Source of the DNA: Gaoshiqia hydrogeniformans
GTDB taxonomy: Bacteria > Bacteroidota > Bacteroidia > Bacteroidales > Prolixibacteraceae
Direction of reading: 5' to 3'
DNA length: 64,000 bases
Assembly: GCF_049347105.1 (NCBI RefSeq)
Contig: NZ_CP186334.1
Span: 3,410,001-3,474,000 of the forward strand
Shown here: positions 1-8,979 of the stretch, piece after piece
How positions within the stretch are numbered: position 1 is the first letter of the stretch
Layout: every line of letters starts with the position of its first letter
Made by a program: the position numbers and the translations under genes
Notes under the pieces: model-generated
Databases searched by the model: none
Told to the model about the DNA's origin: nothing
What the model saw: the letters and a program-made list of their open reading frames with translations, nothing else

Positions 1-941
1 AAGGCGGGAAGCATTTTCTCTCCGACGTGGTTATGCGCATGAAAAGTCCATCCGATCCCGGGCACAAACCGTTTGGTGCGGGGTTTGGCAATATCGTGGA
101 GCAAAGCCGACCAGCGCAACCACAGGTTATTGGTGTTGGGGGCAATCCGGTCGAGAACTTCCAGGGTATGCAGAAAGTTGTCCTTGTGTGCAATACCGTC
201 AACCATATCGATCCCTTTCATGCGGTGCAGCTCCGGGAAAATCAGTTTCAGCAGGCCTGTTTTGTCCAGCAGCTTGAACCCTTTGGACGGTTTATCGGCC
301 AGAATAATTTTGTTGAGTTCTTCTAAAATCCGTTCTTCCGAAACGATTTTGATGCGTTCGCTGTTTTCACGGATGGCATTTAAGGTGTGTTCTTCGATCA
401 CAAAATTCAATTGTGTGGAAAAACGGATAGCCCGCATCATGCGCAACGGATCGTCCGAAAAGGTGATGCCCGGTTCCAGCGGTGTGCGGATTATCCGCTT
501 GTTCAGGTCGTCCAACCCGTTGAACGGATCAACCAGTTCGCCGAATTTATCTTTATTCAGGCAAATGGCCAGCGCATTTATGGTGAAATCGCGTCGTTTC
601 TGATCGTCTTCCAGTGTGCCGTCTTCGACCATTGGTTTGCGCGAGTCGCGTTGATACGATTCTCTTCGTGCCCCGACAAATTCCACCTCCAGATCCTGCG
701 ATTTGATCATGGCTGTGCCAAAATTTTTAAATACGCTGACCGGAGTTTTAGGGCCCAGCCGTTTGGCTACCCGTTGAGCCAGTTCAATTCCGCTGCCAAG
801 GGTTACCACATCAATGTCTTTCGAATTTCGTTTTAAAAACAGGTCTCTGACAAATCCGCCGATGACGTAGCACGACTGTCCCAACAGGTCTGCTTCTTCT
901 GAAATAACTAAAAATATAGGGTGTTTTAAATGCTCTCTCAT
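1..941 (-). CDS. cca: CCA tRNA nucleotidyltransferase (3' end beyond the window)
   Basis: Adds or repairs the CCA 3' end of tRNAs in the cytoplasm. Translation from the ATG at 939-941 gives a class II nucleotidyltransferase head: the motif IGGFVRDLFL near residue 28 and the metal-binding KDIDVVT near residue 41, followed by the RRDFTINALA motif and the arm domain. Near residue 285 there is an HD-type motif (LLHDIAKPRT), so this is the HD-domain-fused form of the family. The frame stays open to base 1, so the C-terminus lies outside. The tRNA in this window encodes no CCA, so the enzyme would be needed for that tRNA. It is divergent from the thioredoxin gene; the 184-bp gap is AT-rich. Poly(A) polymerase is an alternative label for the family, but a single-copy HD form in Bacteroidota is normally the CCA enzyme. 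Confidence 0.92.
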   Translation of the reverse strand, partial: MREHLKHPIFLVISEEADLLGQSCYVIGGFVRDLFLKRNSKDIDVVTLGSGIELAQRVAKRLGPKTPVSVFKNFGTAMIKSQDLEVEFVGARRESYQRDSRKPMVEDGTLEDDQKRRDFTINALAICLNKDKFGELVDPFNGLDDLNKRIIRTPLEPGITFSDDPLRMMRAIRFSTQLNFVIEEHTLNAIRENSERIKIVSEERILEELNKIILADKPSKGFKLLDKTGLLKLIFPELHRMKGIDMVDGIAHKDNFLHTLEVLDRIAPNTNNLWLRWSALLHDIAKPRTKRFVPGIGWTFHAHNHVGEKMLPA

Positions 942-1070
942 GAATCAATTTTTCAGTTTTAAACGTTATTTAAAGTAAAAACATGTCAAATTGTTTAAAA
1001 CCGTGACAAAATTACAATTATTTCGAAACCCTGGAGAGCTAATTTTCCGATAATTTTATTGGCACAGAAC

Positions 1071-1104
1071 TTGATATGAAAATATCAATAAATTTATATA
1101 TTTG
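1071..1104 (+). promoter_or_regulatory. Putative Bacteroidota-type promoter of the thioredoxin gene
   Basis: TTG at 1071-1073 and TATATTTG at 1097-1104 fit the Bacteroidota pattern of a TTG -33 box and TAnnTTTG -7 box, with a 23-nt spacer at the long end of the accepted range. Transcription would start about 15 nt upstream of the thioredoxin ATG at 1126. Confidence 0.5.
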
Positions 1105-1125
1105 AATAATTAAAATAAAAAAGCT

Positions 1126-1494
1126 ATGTTGGAACATCTAACCAAAGAAACATTCAAAGAGAAAGTTTTCAATTTTGAACAAAATAAAGATTGGAAATAC
1201 GAAGGCGACAAACCCTGTTTGATTGATTTTTATGCCGACTGGTGCGGTCCGTGTAAAATGGTAGCTCCAATTCTGGAGGAACTGCAAAAAGAATATGGCG
1301 ACAGTTTGCATATTTATAAAGTAGATACCGAGGATCAGCGGGAGTTGGCAGCCATGTTTGGGATTCAAAGTATTCCGTCGTTGCTGTTTGTCCCCGTTGA
1401 CGGTCAGCCGCAAATGGCGATGGGCGCTTTGCCGAAGTCGACTTTTGAGCAGGCGATCGGTGAAGTGTTGAAAGTTGAGAAACCGGTCAACTAA
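1126..1494 (+). CDS. trxA: Thioredoxin
   Basis: Small cytoplasmic dithiol-disulfide oxidoreductase. The 122-residue protein has no signal peptide. It carries the canonical active site DWCGPCKM near residues 40-47 and the cis-proline loop QSIPSLLF about 40 residues later, which together define the thioredoxin fold. It is slightly longer than E. coli TrxA because of an N-terminal extension of about 20 residues, a form common in Bacteroidota. It is transcribed alone: cca is divergent and murF is convergent, its stop codon lying 35 bp downstream. Two further thioredoxin-fold proteins lie in this window (6417 and 55246); this one is the classical WCGPC type and the best candidate for the general thioredoxin-reductase partner. 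Confidence 0.93.
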   Translation: MLEHLTKETFKEKVFNFEQNKDWKYEGDKPCLIDFYADWCGPCKMVAPILEELQKEYGDSLHIYKVDTEDQRELAAMFGIQSIPSLLFVPVDGQPQMAMGALPKSTFEQAIGEVLKVEKPVN

Positions 1495-1528
1495 GTTCAG
1501 TTCAGGGAAGAATACCAAAATAGTCAGG

Positions 1529-2821
1529 CTAAATTTTTTCGAGGACTTTTTCCAGTTGTATTCCTCTGGACCCTTTGATCAGAATTAGCTTGTCTTCCAT
1601 TGTTTTTTGTTGATACAGGTAGTTGATGAGAAGTTCGGCTGATCCGAACTTCTTTGCTTTTAGGGGGGTATGTGTTTTTGAGAAGCAGTCGCCGACAAGA
1701 AAAACCGACTGTATATTACTTTGGGCAATGAAGTCGGCAATTTTTTGATGTTCCTGCTCCGAGTATGCCCCTAGTTCGAGCATATCGCCCAGGATGAGCA
1801 CTTTGTCGGGATGGTTGATTCCTTCAAAATTCTGTAAAGCAGCCATCATGCTGGTCGGATTGGCGTTGTATGCGTCCATAATAATTCGGTTGCTTCTTTT
1901 TTGAATGAGTTGGGAGCGGTTATTATCGGGTTCGTAGTTTTCGATTGCCTGCTGAATTTTTAACGGATCAAGGTCGAAGTGTAAGCCGATGCGTGCTGCG
2001 GCCAATATGTTTTCTGCATTGTAATTGCCGATCAGTTTCGATTTTAGATAAAGCCACCCTTTTGGGAAAAGCGCTTTAACGGTCAGGTAATAGGCCGATT
2101 CTTCCACCTGTCCCCGAAGTTGTGCTGCAGCGCCTGTTCCATAGCTTAGCTGATCAAGTCCGACGGCCTGTTTTACCAGCAACTCATTATCGGCATTGAC
2201 AAAACATTTTCCCCGGTTTTCACGAAGGAAATCGTACAACTCGGATTTTGTTTTAACCACTCCTTCGAACGAGCCAAATCCTTCGAGGTGAGCTTTGCCG
2301 ATGTTGGTGATGATGCCGTAATCGGGCCTGGCAATCCGGCAAAGCCCGGCAATTTCTCCGGGATGGTTGGCCCCCATTTCAATAATGGCGACCTCTGTTT
2401 GTCCGGTCATCGTGAGCAGGCTAAGGGGGACGCCGATGTGGTTGTTCAGGTTGCCTTGGGTAAAGGTTACCCTGAATTTTTGACGCAGAACGGCAGCGAT
2501 TAATTCTTTTGTGGTGGTTTTCCCGTTTGATCCGGTAATCGCGATCACCGGAATATTAAGTTGTTCCCGGTGCCAGGTGGATAGCTGCTGCAAACTTTCC
2601 AATACATCGTTTACCAGGATCAGTTTGTCGTTGCCGGCTAAGGCCGGATCGTCGACAACGGCATAGGCTGCTCCTTTTGCGAGGCTTTCTTCGGCAAATT
2701 CGTTTCCGTTGAAGTTTTGGCCTTTCAGTGCGAAAAAGATACATCCGGCCGGAATTTTCCGGCTGTCGGTTGAGATAAGAGGATGTTGACAGTAAAGGCG
2801 ATATAATTGTTCTGTGTTCAT
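1529..2821 (-). CDS. murF: UDP-N-acetylmuramoyl-tripeptide--D-alanyl-D-alanine ligase
   Basis: Last cytoplasmic Mur ligase: it adds D-Ala-D-Ala to the UDP-MurNAc-tripeptide using ATP. The ATP-binding loop ITGSNGKTTTKE is at residues 95-106. The central domain has the IEMGANHPGEI motif, and the C-terminal domain has IIMDAYNANPTSM and LILGDMLELG, as in the family. Length from the chosen start is 430 residues, usual for MurF. I place the start at 2821 (MNTEQLY). The in-frame start at 2845 lies inside the perfect stem of the gldJ terminator (2837-2861) and is not credible. The gene stands alone, separate from murA (55.3 kb) in this window. Confidence 0.95.
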   Translation of the reverse strand: MNTEQLYRLYCQHPLISTDSRKIPAGCIFFALKGQNFNGNEFAEESLAKGAAYAVVDDPALAGNDKLILVNDVLESLQQLSTWHREQLNIPVIAITGSNGKTTTKELIAAVLRQKFRVTFTQGNLNNHIGVPLSLLTMTGQTEVAIIEMGANHPGEIAGLCRIARPDYGIITNIGKAHLEGFGSFEGVVKTKSELYDFLRENRGKCFVNADNELLVKQAVGLDQLSYGTGAAAQLRGQVEESAYYLTVKALFPKGWLYLKSKLIGNYNAENILAAARIGLHFDLDPLKIQQAIENYEPDNNRSQLIQKRSNRIIMDAYNANPTSMMAALQNFEGINHPDKVLILGDMLELGAYSEQEHQKIADFIAQSNIQSVFLVGDCFSKTHTPLKAKKFGSAELLINYLYQQKTMEDKLILIKGSRGIQLEKVLEKI

Positions 2822-2830
2822 TTTTCGGAA

Positions 2831-2861
2831 AAAAGAAAACCTCATTTCAAGAATGAGGTTT
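2831..2861 (-). terminator. Rho-independent terminator of gldJ
   Basis: Perfect 10-bp inverted repeat AAACCTCATT (2837-2846) / AATGAGGTTT (2852-2861) with a 5-nt loop. On the minus strand it is followed by TCTTTT. It lies 29 bp after the gldJ stop and directly before murF on the same strand, so it separates the two transcripts unless there is read-through. Confidence 0.8.
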
Positions 2862-2889
2862 CATGAATATCAGATTAAGTTGATGATCA

Positions 2890-4344
2890 TTAAAATCCTT
2901 CCGGGCTGCCAACGCGTGTCATGGCACAACGGAATCCAAGGTCATTGGCTGTTTCTGTTTGCTCTTTGTACCGTCTGGTTCCGGGAACCAGCCAGTAAGG
3001 GCGGTCTTTCCACGATCCGCCTTTGTAAACGCGGGTATTATCAGTAATCAGGGATGATAGTTGTCCTTCGGTTTCTGATTTGATATACATGTTGTCGGTG
3101 TTGAGCATTTTTTCAGTATTCCAATCTTGTCCTTCGATTAGTTGCGACTGATAATCTCCGTCCATATAATTACGGAAATCAGCGACCGTGTCAACAACCA
3201 GCTCCCCGTATTCATTCCGGATCAGGTTGCCGCCTTCGTCGCGTTTGTATTGCGTGTAAACTGTTCCGCGGAAAGGTTGGAACTCGGCTATATCCTGCAT
3301 CGACAGTGGGCGGTATACGTCTGCGACCCATTCGTTTACGTTTCCTGACATACAATACAGGCCAAAATCATTCGGACTGTAAGAATTAACAGGAGCCGAA
3401 ATGTCGGCATTATCATTCAATGCTCCGGCCATACCCATCATATCGCCGCGTCCGCGGATGAAGTTGGCATTTAATTCGCCGCGGCGTCTTCTGGAATCAT
3501 TCCGAAGGTAACTTCCGTTCCAGGGGTAGAGTTTTCGTTCAGTCAGCAATTCTCCTTCGGTATTTCCGATCAGGCCATAAGCTGCATATTCCCATTCGGC
3601 TTCGGTAGGCAGCCGGTAGCTTGGCAGTAAAACGCCGTCTTCCCACCTGAGTTGCCGGGCATTGCCCATCGCGTCTTCAATGGGTTTATCACCCTGGGTT
3701 CCCTGGTATAAGCCGGCGAGGTAGGTCTCCGTGGTAAATACATCCTGACCGCTTTGATTCGCATCGTGTGTCAGTACCCCGCGATTGACCAAAAGTTGTT
3801 CGTTAACCCGGTTTGTACGCCATCTGCAATATTCGGTTGCCTGCATCCAGGACACGCCAACCACCGGATACCGGCTGTAGGCCGGATGGCGCAGGTAGTT
3901 TTCAATATATGGCTCATTGTAGGCCAAAGCGGCTCTCCACACCAGGGTGTCGGGCAGGGCGGCCTGATATCTTTCCGGTTTGTCGGGATGTACCCTGCGA
4001 ATCCAGAACAAATATTCCCGGTAGTCCAGGTTCGATACTTCTGTTTCATCCATATAAAACGATGCCACGGTAACCCGTCGGGGCATGTTATTCCAATCGT
4101 ACATGACATCCTGTTCTACCCGTCCCATGGTAAATGTACCACCCTGGATAAATTTTAATCCGGGACCGGTAAATTGCTCATAGCCATCATCTGCCTGGAA
4201 ACCACCATTGTCCGGATCGTTGTATTTCCATCCGGTTTTGCTGGATGCATTCTTTTTGCTAAATCCGGCACCATCTTTTTTGAATAAACCACAGCCTGCA
4301 ATCATCACAGACAACACCAAAAGTATTATGGCCTTAAATTTCAT
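2890..4344 (-). CDS. gldJ: Type IX secretion/gliding lipoprotein GldJ
   Basis: Outer-membrane lipoprotein with a formylglycine-generating-enzyme-like (SUMF1) fold, required in gliding Bacteroidota for stability of the GldK/L/M/N type IX secretion machinery. The 484-residue protein starts with a lipoprotein signal ending in MIAGC near residue 18. Family landmarks are GGTFTMGRVEQDVM, the YMDETEVSNLDYREYL segment, YPVVGVSWMQATEYCRWRT, the glycine-rich PTEAEWEYAA and the terminal YKGGSWKDRPYW..LGFRCAM. These match GldJ more closely than GldK because of the long central insert after WRTNRVNEQLL. PorV is encoded divergently next door, but porU, which commonly separates or flanks this pair, is absent here. 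Confidence 0.88.
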   Translation of the reverse strand: MKFKAIILLVLSVMIAGCGLFKKDGAGFSKKNASSKTGWKYNDPDNGGFQADDGYEQFTGPGLKFIQGGTFTMGRVEQDVMYDWNNMPRRVTVASFYMDETEVSNLDYREYLFWIRRVHPDKPERYQAALPDTLVWRAALAYNEPYIENYLRHPAYSRYPVVGVSWMQATEYCRWRTNRVNEQLLVNRGVLTHDANQSGQDVFTTETYLAGLYQGTQGDKPIEDAMGNARQLRWEDGVLLPSYRLPTEAEWEYAAYGLIGNTEGELLTERKLYPWNGSYLRNDSRRRRGELNANFIRGRGDMMGMAGALNDNADISAPVNSYSPNDFGLYCMSGNVNEWVADVYRPLSMQDIAEFQPFRGTVYTQYKRDEGGNLIRNEYGELVVDTVADFRNYMDGDYQSQLIEGQDWNTEKMLNTDNMYIKSETEGQLSSLITDNTRVYKGGSWKDRPYWLVPGTRRYKEQTETANDLGFRCAMTRVGSPEGF

Positions 4345-4378
4345 TGCTATGTATTTTCAGTTAAAATTTCAATGTTCA

Positions 4379-4386
4379 CAAATATA
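4379..4386 (-). promoter_or_regulatory. Putative -7 box for gldJ
   Basis: On the minus strand the octamer is TATATTTG, a perfect TAnnTTTG, 35 bp upstream of the gldJ ATG. No convincing TTG box is seen at the expected distance, so only half of the promoter is supported. Confidence 0.4.
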
Positions 4387-4668
4387 ACTGATTTGTTCAG
4401 TACTTATTGTTTAGGCTTCTTAACTTTTTTTATCGGTCCCGCCATGCTTTTTTTCATCTTGTTTGCCCGCGGATAGATCAGGTATTTTGCTTTGTATAAC
4501 GGGCTGACCGTCTTCTTTTATTTAAGATTGGTTCTCTTTTTTTTGTTTGCTCTGAAAAAGCCGGCATAACATGGTCGGTTTTTGCAGGATGGCAGATATA
4601 CTTTTTATTTTTTTTTTTCGTTCATTGTTGTAGCTCCCGGTAAGGGGATACATTATTAACAATTAGTC

Positions 4669-4676
4669 TATATTTG
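4669..4676 (+). promoter_or_regulatory. Putative -7 box for the porV-ispF operon
   Basis: TATATTTG, a perfect TAnnTTTG octamer, ends 25 nt before the porV ATG. A TTG element at standard spacing is not evident. Confidence 0.42.
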
Positions 4677-4701
4677 CAGTTTAACTTCTTAACAGGATAA
4701 C

Positions 4702-5874
4702 ATGAAACTACGATTTGCGGTTATTACGGCGATTTTATTAATGAGCATCATTCAGCATGCTAATGCCCAATCCTCAGCTACGGGGGCCAACACAATTTCG
4801 ACAGCGGTTCCGTTTTTAACCATTGCCCCTGATTCGCGGGCAGGCGGTATGGGGGATGCCGGTGTGGCCACCTCACCGGATATGAACTCGCAGCACTGGA
4901 ATCCGGCTAAATACGCGTTTATGGAAAGCGACCTGGGCGTTGGCCTGTCCTATACTCCCTGGCTTCGGAACCTGATTGACGACATTAACCTGGCTTACCT
5001 GGCTGGGTATAAAAAACTCGACGACGTGCAAACAATCAGCGCTTCGTTGCTCTATTTTGCCTTGGGCGAAATTACGTTTATGGATAGCTGGGGAAATTAC
5101 CAGGGCCTGCAAAATCCGAACGAATTTGCCTTTGATGTGGCTTATAGCCGTTTACTTTCCGAAAAATTCTCAGGCTCTGTGGCTTTGCGGTACATCCGCT
5201 CCGATTTGACCGGCGGGCAAATGGTTGGCGATGTTGAAACACACGCCGGGAACTCGTTTGCCGCCGATATCGCATTCTATTTCCGGAACGAAATGCGTCG
5301 GAACAGAAGAAACTCAGTATTATCAGCTGGTTTGAATATTTCCAACATCGGGAATAAAATTTCTTATTCCGACGGGATGACCAAAGACTTTATCCCGACC
5401 AATCTGCGTTTGGGTACGGCCTATGAAACCGAATTAAACCAATACAATACGATTTTATTCACCGTCGATTTCAATAAATTGCTGGTACCTACCCCGAACA
5501 TTGAAGTGGAAGAAGGTGAGGGAGGCGTGATTGTCGGAGGCGGATTTAGTCAGGATAAATCGGTTATTTCCGGTATGTTCACTTCATTTACAGATGCTCC
5601 GGGCGGATTTAAAGAAGAACTTCAGGAAGTAAATATCTCCACCGGTTTCGAGTATTGGTACAATAAGCAATTTGCTATACGCGGCGGATATTTCTACGAA
5701 CACGAGAACAAGGGTAACCGGAAATTCGTGACTTTCGGTGCCGGCTTAAAGCTGAATGTTTTTGCGCTGGATTTTTCGTACCTGGTACCTACCCAACGAA
5801 ACCACCCGCTTGCCAATACCCTGCGTTTTTCGCTGTTGTTCGACTTTGAAGCATTTAACAGTCAAAGAAGATAA
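4702..5874 (+). CDS. porV: Type IX secretion outer-membrane protein PorV (LptO)
   Basis: FadL-like outer-membrane beta-barrel that picks up cargo proteins by their C-terminal signal and passes them to the PorU attachment complex on the cell surface. The 390-residue protein has a signal peptide cleaved after HANAQ (about residue 23). The conserved N-terminal block AVPFLTIAPDSRAGGMGDAG follows, then SQHWNPAKYAF and alternating amphipathic strands ending in LRFSLLFDF. Length and motifs fit PorV rather than a generic UPF0164 barrel. The stop overlaps the ispF start as TAATG, so the two are translationally coupled. It is divergent from gldJ, another T9SS component. Confidence 0.9.
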   Translation: MKLRFAVITAILLMSIIQHANAQSSATGANTISTAVPFLTIAPDSRAGGMGDAGVATSPDMNSQHWNPAKYAFMESDLGVGLSYTPWLRNLIDDINLAYLAGYKKLDDVQTISASLLYFALGEITFMDSWGNYQGLQNPNEFAFDVAYSRLLSEKFSGSVALRYIRSDLTGGQMVGDVETHAGNSFAADIAFYFRNEMRRNRRNSVLSAGLNISNIGNKISYSDGMTKDFIPTNLRLGTAYETELNQYNTILFTVDFNKLLVPTPNIEVEEGEGGVIVGGGFSQDKSVISGMFTSFTDAPGGFKEELQEVNISTGFEYWYNKQFAIRGGYFYEHENKGNRKFVTFGAGLKLNVFALDFSYLVPTQRNHPLANTLRFSLLFDFEAFNSQRR

Positions 5875-6362
5875 TGATATTTCGTATTGGTTTTGGTTAT
5901 GATGTTCACCGCCTGGCCGAAGGAGAAAGTCTTTGGTTGGGCGGAATACCGGTGCCGCATCAGAAAGGAACGGTTGCCCACTCGGATGGAGATGTGCTGA
6001 TTCATGCCATTTGTGATGCCATGCTCGGCGCCGCAAAACTTCGCGATATTGGTTATCATTTCCCCGATAATTCAACCGATTTCAAAAATATTGACAGTAA
6101 GGTTCTGTTGAAAAAGACAAACGGGTTGATCTCAGAGAAAGGTTATACCATCGGCAACATTGACGCGACTATTGCCGCCCAAAAACCCAAGCTGAAAGAT
6201 TATATACCAATGATGGAAGAGACATTGGCTGAAGTACTGGGAGTTGATTTCGATGCAGTTTCAGTGAAAGCGACAACTACCGAGAAACTTGGGTTTGAGG
6301 GCCGGGAAGAAGGAATATCTGCTTATGCCACTGTTTTGATTCAGAAAAAGAACCAGGCTTAG
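5874..6362 (+). CDS. ispF: 2-C-methyl-D-erythritol 2,4-cyclodiphosphate synthase
   Basis: Forms the cyclic diphosphate in the non-mevalonate (MEP) isoprenoid pathway; a cytosolic homotrimer. All metal ligands are visible: D10 and H12 in IGFGYDVHRL and H44 in DGDVLIHAICD. The ATTTEKLGFEGREEGI segment near the C-terminus is the family signature for substrate binding. Its 162 residues are standard. Its ATG shares a base with the porV TAA, so its expression depends on translation through porV. No other MEP-pathway gene is in the window. Confidence 0.95.
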   Translation: MIFRIGFGYDVHRLAEGESLWLGGIPVPHQKGTVAHSDGDVLIHAICDAMLGAAKLRDIGYHFPDNSTDFKNIDSKVLLKKTNGLISEKGYTIGNIDATIAAQKPKLKDYIPMMEETLAEVLGVDFDAVSVKATTTEKLGFEGREEGISAYATVLIQKKNQA

Positions 6363-6416
6363 GGCCAGGGAACGTGATCAGGAAAAATCTTGTTTTATTA
6401 AGCGCCTATTAAACTG

Positions 6417-6749
6417 ATGTTTACTGAAATTTTATCTCTGGTTGATTTTGAGCAGGTTGTCGGACAGGGAAACGCAGTGCTTGCCTATTTCTCGACAGAC
6501 GAATGCAGCGTATGTCAGGTATTGAAGCCAAAAGTGGCGGAAATGCTGGATAAATATTTCCCGGAAATTAAGCAGGTTTATGTGAACTGCGCTAAAGTGC
6601 CTGATGCCGCCGCCCAGAACCGGATCCTTTCGGTTCCTGCCATTCTTGTTTATTTTGAAGGACGCGAGTTCCTGAGAAAAAGCAGTAATTTTGGCATTGA
6701 AGCGTTAAAAAATGACATAAAACGTCCATATCAGTTGATGTTTTTCTAA
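6417..6749 (+). CDS. Small thioredoxin-like protein (CSVC motif)
   Basis: A 110-residue cytoplasmic protein with a thioredoxin fold. VLAYFSTDECSVCQVLKP (about residues 21-38) puts a CxxC pair (CSVC) at the active-site position, and LSVPAILVYFEGREF supplies the cis-proline loop. The active-site dipeptide is unlike the WCGPC of the thioredoxin at 1126, so the redox potential and partner are probably different. It follows ispF after 54 bp and could be on the same transcript. It may be a thiol reductase for a specific client; the sequence does not show which. Confidence 0.75.
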   Translation: MFTEILSLVDFEQVVGQGNAVLAYFSTDECSVCQVLKPKVAEMLDKYFPEIKQVYVNCAKVPDAAAQNRILSVPAILVYFEGREFLRKSSNFGIEALKNDIKRPYQLMFF

Positions 6750-6810
6750 TTCCTGTTTGTGAGGGATATAAATATGAATTATTTTTAGTCCATAAGATAA
6801 AATAATCTCA

Positions 6811-8979
6811 TTGAAGCAATACGTTTACACAGTTGTCATTTTAGTTGGTTTTTTCTTTTCGAATGCATCCGTTTGTGCTCAATCGGCCCGAATTGACAGC
6901 CTGAGGTCTGTATTGCCCGGGTTGAAAGGGGAAAGAAGGGCCGACTGTTACCTCGAACTTTCTAAAGAGTATACGTACATTGATCCCTCGAAGGTGGTTG
7001 AATACGGGCGCCTGGCACTTTCTATCATTCAGGAATACCAGAATAAGGAACAGGAGGCTTTGGCTAACTTAATCATTGGAGGTGGTTATCTGTTTGCCGG
7101 TAATTTTGAGGACGGGCGTAAGTACTCCGATGTTGGCCTTAATTTGGCCAGGAAAACCGGCAACACCGATTACATTTGCATTGGCTTAAACTCGCTGGCA
7201 GCCTACTACATGAATACGGGCGATTACGACACATCAGCCGCGATGTTTCGGGAAACCTTGCAGAAAGCAGATTCTGCCGGATTGGAAGTGCGGGCAGCCA
7301 CGGCCCGCTTAAACCTTGGCGCTTTGCTCACCAACAAAGGCGAACGGACCAAAGGGCTTCGCTATCTGATGGAATCGTTGAAATATTTTGAACAGGAAAA
7401 TAACGAACAAATCATGGCCCGGATTCTGAATAATGTGGCCGTGAATTACCATGCCTGGAAAGATTATAATAAAGCGCTGGAGTTTTATGAACGAACCCTG
7501 GGGACCTATCAGCAATTGAACGATTATGTTGGTCAGGCAATCGTATACAATAATATCGGAGAAATTTATAAAGACCAGGAAGATTATCAGAAGGCGTTAG
7601 TTTATTATCAGCTGACAATTGATATTGCCGACAGTGCAGATGCCGGCGATTTTTACCGGGCCTACGGATGGGTGGGACTGGCCGAAGTTTACTTACTGCT
7701 TGGCGAAAACAAGCTTGCCTACGGGAATGCAAACAAAGCCTTATCTGTTTTTGCCGAGCTAAAGATGCTGGAAGGAATCGCCAATGCACGGTTAATCCTT
7801 TCGCAGGCCGCTCTGGCTGATAAGAAGACCGAAGAAGCCTTATCGCTGGTCAACGAATCGCTGGAGCTTTCCCAAAAAATAGGGATTGCCGATCTGGAAC
7901 AAAAAGCTTACCTGGTGAAATCCCGGATCTACGAAACCCAGAGACGGTATAAAGAAGCCTTTGAGAATATGAAGCTTTATGCCCAAAAAACCGATACGCT
8001 GTACAACGACGAACGGACCAATGATTTCGCCCAACTACGTTCGGAGCTTGAAAACTCGGAGAAACAAAATGAAATTGAGCTGCTTCAAAAGAATTATCAG
8101 ATAAAAGAGATTCAGATAAAGAGACAAAAGACACAAACCAGGTTTTTGATTTTGACCCTTGGTTTATCTGTCATCGTGTTCTTCTTTATGCTCAATTATA
8201 TAAAATCCCGCAAAAAGGCCAGCGATTTACTGGAACAAAAGAATAAGCAGATTAACGAACAACACGCCGAGTTGATCAGGGTAAACGAGACGAAAGACAA
8301 ATTTCTGTCGATTATCGGGCACGACCTGAGAAACCCGATCGGGGCCTTTAAAGATGTGGTGGGGCAATTGGCCGATTTTCCGGAAATGTTTACCGATGAT
8401 TTACGGCAGCAAATTATTCATGAGCTGCGGGATGAGGCTGAAAGTACTTATTTTTTGCTGGATAACCTGTTGTCGTGGGCCAAAAGCCAGAAAAACAGCA
8501 TAAATTACCGGCCCGAACGTTTGGAACTGGCAGAATTGATTGAAAGCAATATTCTGCTGAACTTCAGGTTCTCCGAAAGCAAAGGGATAAAGCTTAAAAC
8601 CGAAATGGAGGCCGGGATTGCGGCTTTTGCCGATTATAATATGGTCAACCTGATTTTACGTAATTTGATTTCCAATGCCGTGAAGTTTACGGAAGAAGGC
8701 GGCGGGATCACGGTTAAAGCTAAAGAAGCGGGAGACTTTATTGAAATAGCGGTGATCGATAACGGCATCGGGATTTCTGCAAAAAATCTTCCCCGTTTAT
8801 TCGCACCCGACAATCACATTTCAACCTATGGGACGAATCATGAAAAGGGCTCGGGACTGGGTTTGTTGCTGTGTAAAGAGTTTGTCGAAATTAACGGCGG
8901 AACCATTGATGTTCAGTCAAAACCAGGAAAAGGCAGCACCTTCACCTTCACCCTGAAAAAATATACCGACACCATTTGA
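6811..8979 (+). CDS. TPR-containing sensor histidine kinase (TTG start)
   Basis: Membrane sensor kinase of a two-component system. From a TTG start there is a signal peptide (residues 1-24, ending VCAQS), then about seven tetratricopeptide repeats (roughly residues 45-395) in the periplasm. A short coiled coil leads to one transmembrane helix (about 444-463). Next is a HisKA segment with the phospho-acceptor H504 in IIGHDLRNPIG, and an HATPase_c domain with NLISNAVKFTEEG, DNGIGIS and GSGLGLLLCKEF. No ATG gives a signal peptide, so TTG is the best start. No response regulator is adjacent, so this is an orphan kinase. Its TGA stop directly abuts the hutU stop on the other strand. Confidence 0.88.
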   Translation: MKQYVYTVVILVGFFFSNASVCAQSARIDSLRSVLPGLKGERRADCYLELSKEYTYIDPSKVVEYGRLALSIIQEYQNKEQEALANLIIGGGYLFAGNFEDGRKYSDVGLNLARKTGNTDYICIGLNSLAAYYMNTGDYDTSAAMFRETLQKADSAGLEVRAATARLNLGALLTNKGERTKGLRYLMESLKYFEQENNEQIMARILNNVAVNYHAWKDYNKALEFYERTLGTYQQLNDYVGQAIVYNNIGEIYKDQEDYQKALVYYQLTIDIADSADAGDFYRAYGWVGLAEVYLLLGENKLAYGNANKALSVFAELKMLEGIANARLILSQAALADKKTEEALSLVNESLELSQKIGIADLEQKAYLVKSRIYETQRRYKEAFENMKLYAQKTDTLYNDERTNDFAQLRSELENSEKQNEIELLQKNYQIKEIQIKRQKTQTRFLILTLGLSVIVFFFMLNYIKSRKKASDLLEQKNKQINEQHAELIRVNETKDKFLSIIGHDLRNPIGAFKDVVGQLADFPEMFTDDLRQQIIHELRDEAESTYFLLDNLLSWAKSQKNSINYRPERLELAELIESNILLNFRFSESKGIKLKTEMEAGIAAFADYNMVNLILRNLISNAVKFTEEGGGITVKAKEAGDFIEIAVIDNGIGISAKNLPRLFAPDNHISTYGTNHEKGSGLGLLLCKEFVEINGGTIDVQSKPGKGSTFTFTLKKYTDTI

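Larger units (their letters stand above)
4345..4701. other. Intergenic region between divergent gldJ and porV
   Basis: A 357-bp gap with no coding potential that I can support. It contains a -7 box toward gldJ (4379-4386), several T-rich runs (around 4425, 4535 and 4605-4618) and a -7 box toward porV (4669-4676). No porU remnant was recognised in either direction. Confidence 0.6.
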
